Source: JABFSA01 sp963827515 | GTDB lineage: Bacteria; Acidobacteriota; Vicinamibacteria; Vicinamibacterales; UBA2999 | DNA: 64,000 nucleotides | Direction: 5' to 3' | NCBI GenBank assembly: GCA_963827515.1 | Contig: CAWHBF010000023.1 | Location: forward strand, 434,001 to 498,000 | In this document: piece after piece, positions 43,795 to 52,465 of the stretch | Layout of the letters: each line of letters starts with the position of its first letter | How positions within the stretch are numbered: position 1 is the first letter of the stretch | Translations under genes and position numbers: made by a program | Notes under the pieces: model-generated | What the model was told of the DNA's origin: nothing | Database searches by the model: none | The model's input: the letters and a program-made list of their open reading frames with translations, nothing else

Positions 43795-44404
43795 ATGGCG
43801 CCGATCGTTCCCGATCCAAAGAAGATCACGAGCTTCCGTACTGAGGCGGCTTTTGAAGCCTGGCTGGCCAGGAACCACGCCCGCGAGACTGAGATCTGGC
43901 TGAAGATTCACAAGAAGGACTCTGGACTGCCGACGGTCACCTGGGCCCAAGCGCTGGACGTGGCGCTCTGTTGGGGATGGATCGACGGCATCCGGAAGGC
44001 ATTCGACGAGCGTTCCTTTCTGCAGCGGTTCACGCCACGCAGAGCGAAGAGCGTCTGGAGCCAGATCAACAGGGATCACGTCGCCCGACTCACGAAGGTC
44101 GGCCGCATGACGCCGCACGGCCAGCGGCAGGTCGACGCTGCGAAGGCGGATGGTCGCTGGGATGCCGCCTACGCCCCCATCCGCATGGCGACCGAAGCCA
44201 CCATTCCCGCCGACCTTCGCGCGTCGATCGAGGCGAATCCCCGGGCGCGCAAGACGTTTCGCACCCTCGGACGCCAGAATCTCTTCGCGCTGGCGTTTCG
44301 CACGAACAACATGAAGACAGCCCGCCGGACGCTCGAGGAAAATTGCGGCACTGGTGGCGATGCTGGCACGGGGTGAGACCATCGTGCCCGAAGGGCGGCG
44401 CTGA
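43795..44404 (+). pseudogene. YdeI/OmpD-associated family protein, one frame break
   Basis: The family segment starts MAPIVPDPKKITSFRTEAAF and includes RETEIWLKIHKK, ALCWGWIDGIRKAF and TPRRAKSVWSQIN. The current frame ends at 44376 after a nonsensical tail. Downstream of about 44327 the adjacent frame reads RKIAALVAMLARGETIVPEG and stops at 44402, the normal family end. One extra base, probably the A in CGGACGC, explains it. The restored length is 202 residues. Members have been linked to bacteriocin protection, but the role is unclear. Confidence 0.82.
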
Positions 44405-44405
44405 C

Positions 44406-44903
44406 GTGACAAGAATCCACATCCTGATCGGGGAGTTCACCCGCGAGACGACCACCGCCCGGAAGCATCTCGAGCGATTGCCAGGCGACCAGTACGGGTG
44501 GCGTCCGCACGTGAAGTCGTTCACGGCCGGAGAGCTGGCATCGCATCTGGTCGACTGTGTCCGGTGGGTCGAACCGATCTTCGGCGCCGACGAGTTCGAC
44601 ATGAACCCGAGCGCCTATAAACCCTTTCAAGCGGAGTCGATGACGACACTGCTCCACACCTTCGACGCCGATGTGGCCAGGGCGAAGCAGGTGATGGAGA
44701 ACGCGGCCGACACGGACGCCGCACAGCGATGGCGGTTCAAGATACGTGGAGCAGTCCGGTTCGAGAAGCCGCGAGAGGCCGTGTTCCGCGACATGACGCT
44801 GAACCACCTGGTGCATCATCGTGGACAAATGTCCGTGTACCTCCGGCTACTCGACGTGCCGGTGCCCGGTTCGTACGGTCCGACGGCGGACGATCGCTGG
44901 TAG
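44406..44903 (+). CDS. DinB-family protein
   Basis: This four-helix DinB/YfiT-like protein of 165 residues has three metal-binding His positions: SHLVDCV in the first half and the pair in LNHLVHHRGQMSVYLR. Such proteins are often metal-dependent hydrolases or thiol S-transferases. The GTG start lies one base after the restored YdeI stop, so the two are probably coupled. Confidence 0.85.
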   Translation: MTRIHILIGEFTRETTTARKHLERLPGDQYGWRPHVKSFTAGELASHLVDCVRWVEPIFGADEFDMNPSAYKPFQAESMTTLLHTFDADVARAKQVMENAADTDAAQRWRFKIRGAVRFEKPREAVFRDMTLNHLVHHRGQMSVYLRLLDVPVPGSYGPTADDRW

Positions 44904-44941
44904 CCCGTAGCGACCTCGTCCGTGCCAACATTGGTTTCCTC

Positions 44942-46278
44942 ATGAGGAATGTCATGCACCCTCCGCGCATACTGGCGCTCGCGATCGTCATTACGTCCAC
45001 TGGCCTTTCAGCGCAGACAGGTGCTCCCTGGACGACCCCGACACTGGCTGAGGTTGATGCGATCTACCCGGATATCGAAGCGCTCTACATGGACCTCCAC
45101 CGGAATCCGGAACTGGCGTTCCAGGAAACGCGCACTGCGGCCGCGCTCGCCGCCAGGGTGAAGGCGCTCGGCTTCGAGGTCACCACCGCGGTCGGTCGTA
45201 CCGGCATCGTCGCCGTCATGCGAAACGGCGCCGGGCCCACGGTGATGCTGCGCACGGAGCTCGACGCGCTCCCTGTCGAGGAGAAGACCGGGCTACCGTT
45301 TGCCAGCTCGGTAGTCGCGAAGAACGCCGCCGGCCAGATGGTCCCTGTGATGCACGCGTGTGGGCACGACCTCCACATGGCCGCCTGGGCGGGCGCCGCA
45401 CGCCTGATGGCCGAGCATCGCGATCGCTGGCGCGGCACGCTCCTCATGGTCGGGCAGCCCGCCGAAGAGGGTGCGGGGAGGTGCATCTGCCATGCTGAAC
45501 GACGGTCTCTTCACCCGCTTCCCGCGTCCGGACTTCGCGATCTCGCTGCACGACGACGACACGATGCCCGCGGGCACGATTGGCTACCATCCGGGCTACT
45601 TCCGCGCGATGTCCGACTCCGTCACGATTACCGTGTACGGCCGCGGAGGCCATGCCGCGATGCCGCACAACACCATCGACCCGGTCGTACTGGCGGCCCG
45701 CATCGTCTTGTCGCTGCAGACGATTGTGGCGCGGGAGAACAACCCGGTCGACCCAGTGGTAATCACCGTCGGATCCATTCACGGTGGCACGCAGGCCAAC
45801 ATCATTCCGGACGAGGTGCGGCTGCAACTGTCCGTCCGCACCTACACGCCGCAGGTCCGCAGCTCGGACGCTCGCGGCCATCCGTCGCATCGCGCGAGGC
45901 GAGGCCCTTTCGGCGGGTGCTCCGCGGGAGCCGCAGGTGGACGCACCCGCGAACGCCGGCGCTCCCGTGTACAACGATCCGCCCCTGACGTTGCGTCTCG
46001 CGGGGGCGCTGAAGAAAGGTCTCGGCGAAAAGGATGTCGTCGAGATGCCACAGAAGATGACCTCCGAGGATTTCGCGCAGTACGGCCTCGCGGGCGTTCC
46101 GTCGACACTCCTGCACATCGGAGCGGTTGACCCTGCGAAGTTGGCTGCGGCGCGTGACACCGGCATCCCCGTCCCGGCCCCTCACTCGCCCGAATGGGCG
46201 CCTGCCTATGAACCGACGCTCAAGGCAGCCGTGAGGGCAGAGGTGACGGCGTTGCTGGAATTGTTTCGGGGAAACTGA
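44942..46278 (+). pseudogene. exported M20 amidohydrolase, two frame breaks
   Basis: This gene encodes a secreted zinc amidohydrolase of the aminoacylase/hippurate hydrolase type. A signal peptide (from the inner ATG at 44954, cleavage near LSA-QT) is followed by YMDLHRNPELAFQET, MHACGHDLHMA and QPAEEGA. The frame shifts at the GGGG tract 45475-45478. It continues as SAMLNDGLFTRFPRPDFAIS and IHGGTQANIIPDEV, shifts again near 45860, then reads LAAIRRIARGEAL and EMPQKMTSEDFAQYG. Removing two extra bases gives one 440-residue protein with all metal ligands. Confidence 0.88.
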
Positions 46279-46283
46279 CCTCG

Positions 46284-46808
46284 ATGAATCCTGACGACGT
46301 CCGCACGCTCCTCGACTACCACTACTGGGCGCGAGACCGGATGCTCGAGGCAGTCGATCGCCTGTCGCCCGACCAGTTCACGCGGAACATGGGCAACAGC
46401 TTTAGCTCGGTTCGCGACACGATCGCGCATACCTATTCGGCCGAATGGATCTGGTACAGCCGCTGGCAGGGACAGTCCCCCGTGGCTATGCTCGCGCCTG
46501 ATCTCTTTCCAGATTCAGCAACAATTCGGACGGCCTGGCTCGAGCACGAACAGAAGATGCGCGTGTTCTTCGGAGAGCTCGACGGGACCGGAATCGCGCA
46601 GGTAATCGAGTACAAGTCGCTCGCTGGACATCCCTCGGCGTCAGTGCTGTGGCACATGCTCCAGCATGTGGTGAACCATGCCACCTACCACCGCGGCCAG
46701 GTCACGACGATGCTTCGACAGCTCGACGCCGCTCCTCCCAAGAGCATGGACCTGATCGCGTTTTATCGAGAGAGCCCCGCACAAGCGAAGGCTGAAGCGC
46801 CCAACTGA
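46284..46808 (+). CDS. DinB-family protein (second copy)
   Basis: This 174-residue four-helix protein has DinB His positions in TIAHTYSAEWIW and MLQHVVNHATYHRGQV. It is only distantly similar to the DinB protein at 44406. It starts 5 nt after the amidohydrolase stop, so it belongs to the same operon. Its function is not known. Confidence 0.87.
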   Translation: MNPDDVRTLLDYHYWARDRMLEAVDRLSPDQFTRNMGNSFSSVRDTIAHTYSAEWIWYSRWQGQSPVAMLAPDLFPDSATIRTAWLEHEQKMRVFFGELDGTGIAQVIEYKSLAGHPSASVLWHMLQHVVNHATYHRGQVTTMLRQLDAAPPKSMDLIAFYRESPAQAKAEAPN

Positions 46809-46809
46809 G

Positions 46810-46907
46810 GCGCAGGCTGAAGCCTGCGCACTACGCCTGGAGCGTTTTCCGATTTTGCCGTAGTGTCCGCCTTCAGGCGGACCGGGAAGGCCGGCTGAAG
46901 CCTGCCT
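46810..46907. repeat. three consecutive TTCA/TGAA-loop hairpins
   Basis: GCGCAGGC-TGAA-GCCTGCGC (46810-46829), GTCCGCC-TTCA-GGCGGAC (46865-46882) and an imperfect AGGCCGGC-TGAA-GCCTGCCT (46888-46907). The same loop style occurs at 18030-18075. They sit between convergent genes and may terminate transcription. Confidence 0.75.
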
Positions 46908-46945
46908 CTACGTACAACTCGGAAAGCGGTCTAGATGAGACCGAG

Positions 46946-47266
46946 TTAGATGAGCGGTGTCAGCTTCCACTCGGGGTCGTTGGCGAGCGACGCATACTCG
47001 TCCGGCGAAATCGACCGGTTCACGTACTGGCACGCCACCACAAACCGACTGGTTTCTTCGTCCCAATCGGCTCTGACAACGGTAGCCTTGACGATTGCCC
47101 CTGAGAGGGCGGTCAGGTCCAGCGCCTCCCCGGGCTTCGGAATGGCGGGCACCTGGATGACCTTCCTGAACCTGACGGCGCTGTGATCGATTGGATAACC
47201 GTTCTCATCCAAGGCGCGCACCTTCATGTTCGGAACTCTCAACCGAATTTCAACTTCCCTCGACAT
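46946..47266 (-). CDS. hypothetical protein
   Basis: This soluble, beta-rich protein of 106 residues has no family I recognise. Segments such as EIRLRVPNMKVRALDENGY and SGAIVKATVVRADWDEE suggest a small barrel or OB-like fold. The ATG at 47266 has a GGAG ribosome site 4 nt upstream, better than the ATG at 47275. It lies alone between a hairpin cluster and the def operon. Confidence 0.6.
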   Translation of the reverse strand: MSREVEIRLRVPNMKVRALDENGYPIDHSAVRFRKVIQVPAIPKPGEALDLTALSGAIVKATVVRADWDEETSRFVVACQYVNRSISPDEYASLANDPEWKLTPLI

Positions 47267-47332
47267 AGTCTCCATTCACCAAAAGCGTGACACGCCCGGC
47301 AAACCATCGTCTGCCCACACGGCTCCACGTCA

Positions 47333-48091
47333 CTAGTCCATCGTCTGGCCGCCGCAGATGTTATACGTCTGTCCAGTCACGGCGGCCGTCGCAGGTGAGG
47401 CGACGAAGCGAACGAGCTCGGCAACCTCCGCCGGCTCGATAATCCGTCCGATCGGGACGGCCCCGAGCGCCTGGTCCCGAAACTGTTCGAACGTCTTCCC
47501 GGTGGCCGACGCGCCCTGCAGCATCCCCTGGGTGGTCATCTCCGTATTGACCCATCCCGGACACAAAGCATTGACGGTGACTCGACGTTTGGTCAACTCG
47601 AGCGCCAACGCGCGCGTGAAACCGATGACGCCATGCTTGGACGCACAGTACGCCGTGTAGCCGGACACACCGAACCGTCCGAGGACGGATGACATATTGA
47701 CGATGCGACCGCCAGGGGGTATCAGGGCCACCACCGCGCGGGTCACAAGATACATGCCTGTCAGATTCGTGTCGATGGTCCGGCGCCAACGCGCGACGTC
47801 GGATCCTTCGACCGTCTCGCCGCCGCCGACACCGGCATTGTTGACGAGCACGTCGACATGATCCACGGTCCGACCCAGTTCGGCAATGCCCGCCGTCACG
47901 GATGCTTCGTCGCTGACATCCATCACGATTGCGAGACTGCGTCCACCGAGCTGCGCCAGCTCGCGTGCGGTGGAATCGACTTCGCTGCGAGTGCGAGCCG
48001 CCACCGCGACGCAGGTGTCAGGTCCGGCCAGCGCATGCGCGATCGCTCGACCGATTCCTCGGCCTCCACCCGTGACAAGCGACACCCGCAT
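47333..48091 (-). CDS. short-chain dehydrogenase/reductase (FabG-like)
   Basis: This classical SDR of 252 residues has the NAD(P) loop TGGGRGIGRAIAH at residue 7, VNNAGVGGGETV, catalytic Ser in VNMSSVLG, the Tyr-Lys pair YCASKHG and the family end GQTYNICGGQTMD. The last resembles acetoacetyl-CoA and 3-oxoacyl-ACP reductases. The ATG overlaps the def stop (TGATG). The substrate is not fixed. Confidence 0.9.
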   Translation of the reverse strand: MRVSLVTGGGRGIGRAIAHALAGPDTCVAVAARTRSEVDSTARELAQLGGRSLAIVMDVSDEASVTAGIAELGRTVDHVDVLVNNAGVGGGETVEGSDVARWRRTIDTNLTGMYLVTRAVVALIPPGGRIVNMSSVLGRFGVSGYTAYCASKHGVIGFTRALALELTKRRVTVNALCPGWVNTEMTTQGMLQGASATGKTFEQFRDQALGAVPIGRIIEPAEVAELVRFVASPATAAVTGQTYNICGGQTMD

Positions 48092-48618
48092 CAGTCGTCG
48101 TCCTTGGAGTGAAAGCGCGAGAACTCGTCGAGATATGTCAGCGACGTGAGCGACGTCATGCGATCGAAGAAGAGCGTGCCGTCCAAGTGGTCTGTCTCGT
48201 GCTGCGCCACCCGCGCAGCGAACTTCGTCAAACGCAGATCGAAAGGCCGGCCGTTGCGATCCAGCGCCTTGACAGTGATGTCAGTGAAGCGAGGCACCAT
48301 TCCGCGGATGTCAGGGATGCTGAGGCAGCCCTCCCAACCTTCCTGTCGCGCTGCGGAGTTCGGCACGATCTCCGGGTTGATGACGACTGTAGCCGTCGTC
48401 TTCGAGTCTGGATCCTCCTCCAGGAGCGCCACGAATAAACGCAGTCCTGCGTGCACCTGAGGCGCCGCGAGCCCCACACCGGTGTACTCGTGCATCGTCT
48501 CGACCATGTCATCGATGAGCGTCTGGACGAGTGGGCTTCGGAGATCGGACTGCTCGAGCGGTCGCGCGCGCTCCCGGAGCACCGGGTGCCCCATCCGCGC
48601 GACTTTCAATATCGACAT
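48091..48618 (-). CDS. def: peptide deformylase
   Basis: This metal hydrolase removes the formyl group from nascent proteins. Its 175 residues carry all three motifs: GVGLAAPQV, EGCLSIPD and QHETDHLDG. The ATG at 48618 shares a CATG with the ATG of the divergent NUDIX gene. A TATAAT lies 8 nt upstream of it, so the message is probably leaderless. Confidence 0.96.
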   Translation of the reverse strand: MSILKVARMGHPVLRERARPLEQSDLRSPLVQTLIDDMVETMHEYTGVGLAAPQVHAGLRLFVALLEEDPDSKTTATVVINPEIVPNSAARQEGWEGCLSIPDIRGMVPRFTDITVKALDRNGRPFDLRLTKFAARVAQHETDHLDGTLFFDRMTSLTSLTYLDEFSRFHSKDDD

Positions 48619-49156
48619 GAAAGAAGATTATAGAGTGCCAACGCACGTTCACGGCCACGATGGCGCGTTTCGCTTCTGCCCCGTGTGCGGGGGGCCGCTC
48701 GAGTCACGACTGCTGAAGGATGGCGATCCGCCCCGTCTCATTTGCCAGACGTGTGGATTCGTCTTCTACCTCGACCCTAAGCTGGCGGTCGGCACCGTCA
48801 TCGGCGACGACCGTAACCGGATAGTGCTCGTACGTCGCGCAATCGAGCCGGGCTACGGCAAGTGGGTATTTCCAGGCGGATACGTCGACCGCGGTGAAGA
48901 GGTGCAACGTGCCGCCGTGCGCGAAGCGCGGGAGGAAGCTGGCCTGGACATCCGCCTCGACCGTTTGATCAACATCTACTCGTACACAGGTCGAACGCCC
49001 GTCATCGTTGTCTATGCAGCGACCATGATCGGCGGGGCGCTCTGCTGCGACGATGAAGGACTCGAAGCGAGGTTCTTCGAGCCGCACGAAATACCGTGGA
49101 ACGAACTCGCGTTCCGCAGCACCCACGAAGCGCTGCGAGAGTTCCTCGGACTCTGA
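48617..49156 (+). CDS. NUDIX hydrolase with N-terminal zinc ribbon (NudC-like)
   Basis: This 179-residue protein has a zinc ribbon FCPVCGG...CQTCGF (residues of about 18-40). A NUDIX box follows, GYVDRGEEVQRAAVREAREEAG. NudC-type enzymes cleave NADH or the NAD cap of RNA, but the NudC Gln-rich signature is not obvious, so the substrate is open. The ATG overlaps the divergent def start; a GTG at 48635 would leave more room for a promoter. Confidence 0.85.
   Translation: MKEDYRVPTHVHGHDGAFRFCPVCGGPLESRLLKDGDPPRLICQTCGFVFYLDPKLAVGTVIGDDRNRIVLVRRAIEPGYGKWVFPGGYVDRGEEVQRAAVREAREEAGLDIRLDRLINIYSYTGRTPVIVVYAATMIGGALCCDDEGLEARFFEPHEIPWNELAFRSTHEALREFLGL
48627..48632 (-). promoter_or_regulatory. TATAAT -10 element of def, leaderless
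   Basis: On the minus strand TATAAT is followed by 8 nt and the def ATG. The element lies inside the first codons of the NUDIX gene. Confidence 0.5.
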
Positions 49157-49171
49157 GCGTGTCTCTCAACG

Positions 49172-49240
49172 GGCCACAGAGGCTCAGAGACACAGAAATT
49201 TTTAGCCTCTAGCTTCTCTGTGTCTCGGTGTCTCTGTGGC
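49172..49240. terminator. GGCCACAGAG-type hairpin between convergent genes
   Basis: The arms GGCCACAGAGGCTCAGAGAC (from 49172) and its complement ending GTCTCTGTGGC at 49240 form a long hairpin between the NUDIX and aldolase stops. It is the third member of the family seen in the 113-bp repeats at 41138 and 41952, but without their tails. Confidence 0.65.
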
Positions 49241-49265
49241 TACGTCGAGACAAAAAAGAAATCGT

Positions 49266-50354
49266 CTACGCGACGGTCACTTCCCTGGCGAGATAGACGT
49301 CCTGGATCGCGTTTAGCAGCGAGACGCCTTCCTTCATCGGACGCTGAAAGGCCTTTCGTCCGGAAATCAAACCCGTCCCGCCCGCCCGCTTGTTGATCAC
49401 AGCGGTCTTGACCGCTTCCTTCAAATCCCCCTCGCCAGACGAGGCGCCGCCGGAGTTGATCAGCCCCGCCCGGCCCATGTAGCAATTCGCCAACTGATAC
49501 CTGGTCAGGTCGATCGGATGATTCGATGACAGCTGCGAGTAGACAGCCTTGTGGGTCTTCCCGAACTTCAGCGTCTCGTACCCGCCGTTGTTTTCAGGAA
49601 GCTTCTGCTTGATGATGTCCGCCTCGATCGTCACGCCCAGGTGATTGGCCTGTCCCGTCAAGTCCGCCGCGAGGTGATAGTCGACCTCCTTGGTCTTGAA
49701 CGCCGGGTTACGGAGGTAGCACCACAGCACGGTGAAGAGACCCAGCTCGTGTGCCTGTTGGAACATCAGCGTCGTCTCTTGAATCTGCCGCTTCGATTCC
49801 TCGGATCCGAAGTAGATCGTGGCCCCGACGCCGGCGGCGCCCATGTCCCAGGCCTGCTTCACACTGGCGAACCTGATCTGGTCGTACGAGTTCGGGTAGG
49901 AAATGAACTCGTTGTGATTGAGCTTCACGATGAACGGGATCCTGTGCGCGTAGCGCCGGGAGACGGTACCCATCACCCCGAGCGTCGAGGCCACGGCATT
50001 GCAGCCGCCTTCGACCGCGAGCCGGACGATGTTTTCGGGGTCGAAGTACGCCGGGTTTGGCGCGAACGATGCTCCGGCCGAGTGCTCGATGCCCTGATCG
50101 ACCGGAAGGATGGAAAGATACCCGGTCCCCCCAAGGCGTCCGGTACCGAACATCGCCTCCAGGCTACCCAGCACCCTCGCCGGCCGATCCGAGGGGCCGA
50201 AAATCCGGTCCACGAACCCGGGACCAGGCAGGTGCAGGCTTTCCTTGGGAATCGTCTTGCACTGGTGGTCGAGCAGGGCAGCCTCGTCGCCCAGGATAGA
50301 TGTGATGCTGGCGAGCGCTGACGCACCCGTTTCAATCGCCGTCGTTGGAGCCAC
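49266..50354 (-). CDS. class I fructose-bisphosphate aldolase (FbaB/DhnA-like)
   Basis: This glycolytic aldolase of 362 residues includes GTGYLSILPVDQGIEHSAGA, the Schiff-base Lys region PFIVKLNHNEF and GRAGLINSGGASSGEGDL. It belongs to the archaeal/FbaB class I type, which makes a lysine Schiff base, rather than the zinc-dependent class II. The GTG start overlaps the end of thiI by 23 nt. Confidence 0.93.
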   Translation of the reverse strand: MAPTTAIETGASALASITSILGDEAALLDHQCKTIPKESLHLPGPGFVDRIFGPSDRPARVLGSLEAMFGTGRLGGTGYLSILPVDQGIEHSAGASFAPNPAYFDPENIVRLAVEGGCNAVASTLGVMGTVSRRYAHRIPFIVKLNHNEFISYPNSYDQIRFASVKQAWDMGAAGVGATIYFGSEESKRQIQETTLMFQQAHELGLFTVLWCYLRNPAFKTKEVDYHLAADLTGQANHLGVTIEADIIKQKLPENNGGYETLKFGKTHKAVYSQLSSNHPIDLTRYQLANCYMGRAGLINSGGASSGEGDLKEAVKTAVINKRAGGTGLISGRKAFQRPMKEGVSLLNAIQDVYLAREVTVA

Positions 50355-51582
50355 TCTGCACCTCGGTCTTCGATCCTACCATCGGCCGCCTTCGCGCGGC
50401 GGAGGTGGGGTACTCAAATATTTCCACGACAGCCTCAGCCACCGCCCGCTCGACGAGCGCCTCGACCGGCAAGGCGGCCTCGGCCGCTTCGATCTGCGCG
50501 AGGCGGCCTCGGGTCATGGGATTGCGTGGAGTAAACAGCGTGCAGCAGTCCTGGTCAGGAATGATGGAGATAGGGTAGCTCCCAATCCCGATCGCCTCGG
50601 CCGTGATCTCCTGCTTGTCCATTCCGATGAGAGGCCGAAATACCGGCAGCGTCGCCACCGATCCGATCACGGCCAGGTTCTCGAGCGTCTGGGAAGCTAC
50701 CTGCCCTACCACATCGCCTGTCACAAGGGCCTGGGCGCCTCGTGCCTGTGCAATACGCTCGGCGATTCGCATCATGAGCCGTCGGTAGACAATGACCCGC
50801 ATGGGTCCCGGCACAGACAGCACGACTTGCTGCTGGATGTCGCCGAACGCCACGAGAAACAGTCGTGAACGCAACTGCCACTGCGTCAGCAGCGATACGA
50901 GCTCCCGGGCCTTCTCCTGTGACGCGCGTGACAGGATGGGATAACTGTGGAAATGCACGAACGTCACCGCGCAGCCGCGTTTCATCATGCGGTGCGCGGC
51001 CACGGGCGAATCGATGCCACCCGACAGGAGGCAGGCCACTCGTCCAGCCGTGCCGGTCGGCAACCCGCCAGGGCCCGCTTCCTTGCCGAAAAAGTAGAAT
51101 GCCTGGTCGGTGAGGAGCTCCACCCGCACGACGAGCTCGGCGTTGTCGAGGTCCACCTTCCAGCCGCGCGCCTCCTGAATGCGCCCGCCCACTTCCCGTT
51201 CAATCTGAGGCGACGTGAGCGGAAATCGTTTGTCGGCTCTCCGCGCCGACACGCGAAAACTGCCGCAAGTCCGGTCAGCGAGATCGCGCAGAATCGCCGC
51301 GGTCAGCGCGTCCAGGTCCAGCGCCGTTCGGCCCGCGTACGAGAAGTTCGCAATGCCGAAGGTCCGTCGGATGCGCTCTCCCACCTGTTCTCGGGTGGCC
51401 GTAGGGCCGAGGACGATCTCGATGCGGCCCATCAGCGACCGGACGGTTCGGACGTCGAGGTCCGATGTCGCGCTCCGAAGATTCCGCACGAGCTTCCCGG
51501 TGAACCAGGCACGGTTCTTCCCTTTGAGCCCGATCTCCTGGTAGTGGACGACGATCGAGTTCATGGACACTAGAGCGGTCAT
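50332..51582 (-). CDS. thiI: tRNA uracil 4-sulfurtransferase ThiI
   Basis: ThiI makes 4-thiouridine in tRNA (and in some species the thiazole sulfur). Its 416 residues hold an N-terminal ferredoxin-like region, a THUMP domain, the PP-loop LLSGGIDSPVAAH near residue 184 and the DQDCC motif near residue 350. There is no C-terminal rhodanese domain, as in the shorter Bacillus-type proteins. The ATG at 51582 follows CACAAT by 6 nt; a second ATG at 51564 is equally possible. Confidence 0.94.
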   Translation of the reverse strand: MTALVSMNSIVVHYQEIGLKGKNRAWFTGKLVRNLRSATSDLDVRTVRSLMGRIEIVLGPTATREQVGERIRRTFGIANFSYAGRTALDLDALTAAILRDLADRTCGSFRVSARRADKRFPLTSPQIEREVGGRIQEARGWKVDLDNAELVVRVELLTDQAFYFFGKEAGPGGLPTGTAGRVACLLSGGIDSPVAAHRMMKRGCAVTFVHFHSYPILSRASQEKARELVSLLTQWQLRSRLFLVAFGDIQQQVVLSVPGPMRVIVYRRLMMRIAERIAQARGAQALVTGDVVGQVASQTLENLAVIGSVATLPVFRPLIGMDKQEITAEAIGIGSYPISIIPDQDCCTLFTPRNPMTRGRLAQIEAAEAALPVEALVERAVAEAVVEIFEYPTSAARRRPMVGSKTEVQSGSNDGD

Positions 51583-51645
51583 GTGATCATTGTGAAACGT
51601 TGAAGGAGTCGGCTCCCGCCGAGATGATAGTAGCTCTGTCGGGCG

Positions 51646-52407
51646 TCAACGCAGGCGGCGCAGATGCGCTTCGGCTTGCTTCTTGAACTCGCGCTCCTCC
51701 GGGATCCAGTCAGGGTGAAAAGGCGCCGCGACCACTGCCTCGAGCTCGCGCCGTGCGTCGTCGCGCCGGTTCATGTCCAAGTACACCTCGGCCAGAAAGA
51801 GATGCGACGGAATGCTCGTGGGGGAGTACTTCAGCGAACGCTGCAGGTGTTCGACGGCTTTCGCGTTACTGCCGCCGAAAAGCCGCGGCACCCTGGCGTA
51901 CCAACGGCCCAGCGCGCGATCCGCACTCCCATCCTGGTAGGCGGCATCGATGGCCAAAGCCTTCTCGAGCGATGCCTTAATGGGCCCTCGGTAGCGAAGT
52001 CCGGCTCGCAAGCCGAAGCCCTCTGCCATTCCACCCATGTTCGCCGCCATCCAGAAGTGGCCATCCGGACGATTCGGCTGCGCGGCAGCAGCGCGGCGGG
52101 CGGCCTCGATACCCTGCTCGAACCGGGCGCGCCGCTCCGCCTCGGGGACGTGGCCCCCCAGCCAATAGCACGCCCTCGCCAGCTTCCACGCTGCTTCGAA
52201 ATCCGCCTCGTCCTTCGCCAGCCGCTGTGCCCAGAACGCCGCTGCCGCGAGCGCGTCCGGAAGGTCCTCGCGCATCGCGTACAACGCGTCAGCATTTGAG
52301 GAGGAAGCGGCCTCAACGGTGCGTTGTGATGCCGCCACGACGCGTGTAGTTATCCGGTCCGAGAGCGGCACGACGATGAGAGTCATGAGAACCGCCAAAA
52401 GGCGCAT
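51646..52407 (-). CDS. exported TPR protein
   Basis: This 253-residue protein has a signal peptide (residues 1-25). It is followed by helical pairs resembling tetratricopeptide repeats (DGHFWMAANMGGMAEGFG, AVEHLQRSLKYSPTSIPSHLFLAEVYLDMNRRDDARR-type, broken here into two blocks). The layout recalls the periplasmic TPR partners of TRAP-type systems, but no transporter is near. The ATG at 52407 is the best start. The role is unknown. Confidence 0.75.
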   Translation of the reverse strand: MRLLAVLMTLIVVPLSDRITTRVVAASQRTVEAASSSNADALYAMREDLPDALAAAAFWAQRLAKDEADFEAAWKLARACYWLGGHVPEAERRARFEQGIEAARRAAAAQPNRPDGHFWMAANMGGMAEGFGLRAGLRYRGPIKASLEKALAIDAAYQDGSADRALGRWYARVPRLFGGSNAKAVEHLQRSLKYSPTSIPSHLFLAEVYLDMNRRDDARRELEAVVAAPFHPDWIPEEREFKKQAEAHLRRLR

Positions 52408-52465
52408 ACAGGAACATCTTGCGCCTAGCACCGTGGCTTGTGAAGCCCACCGTGAGAAACGACGG

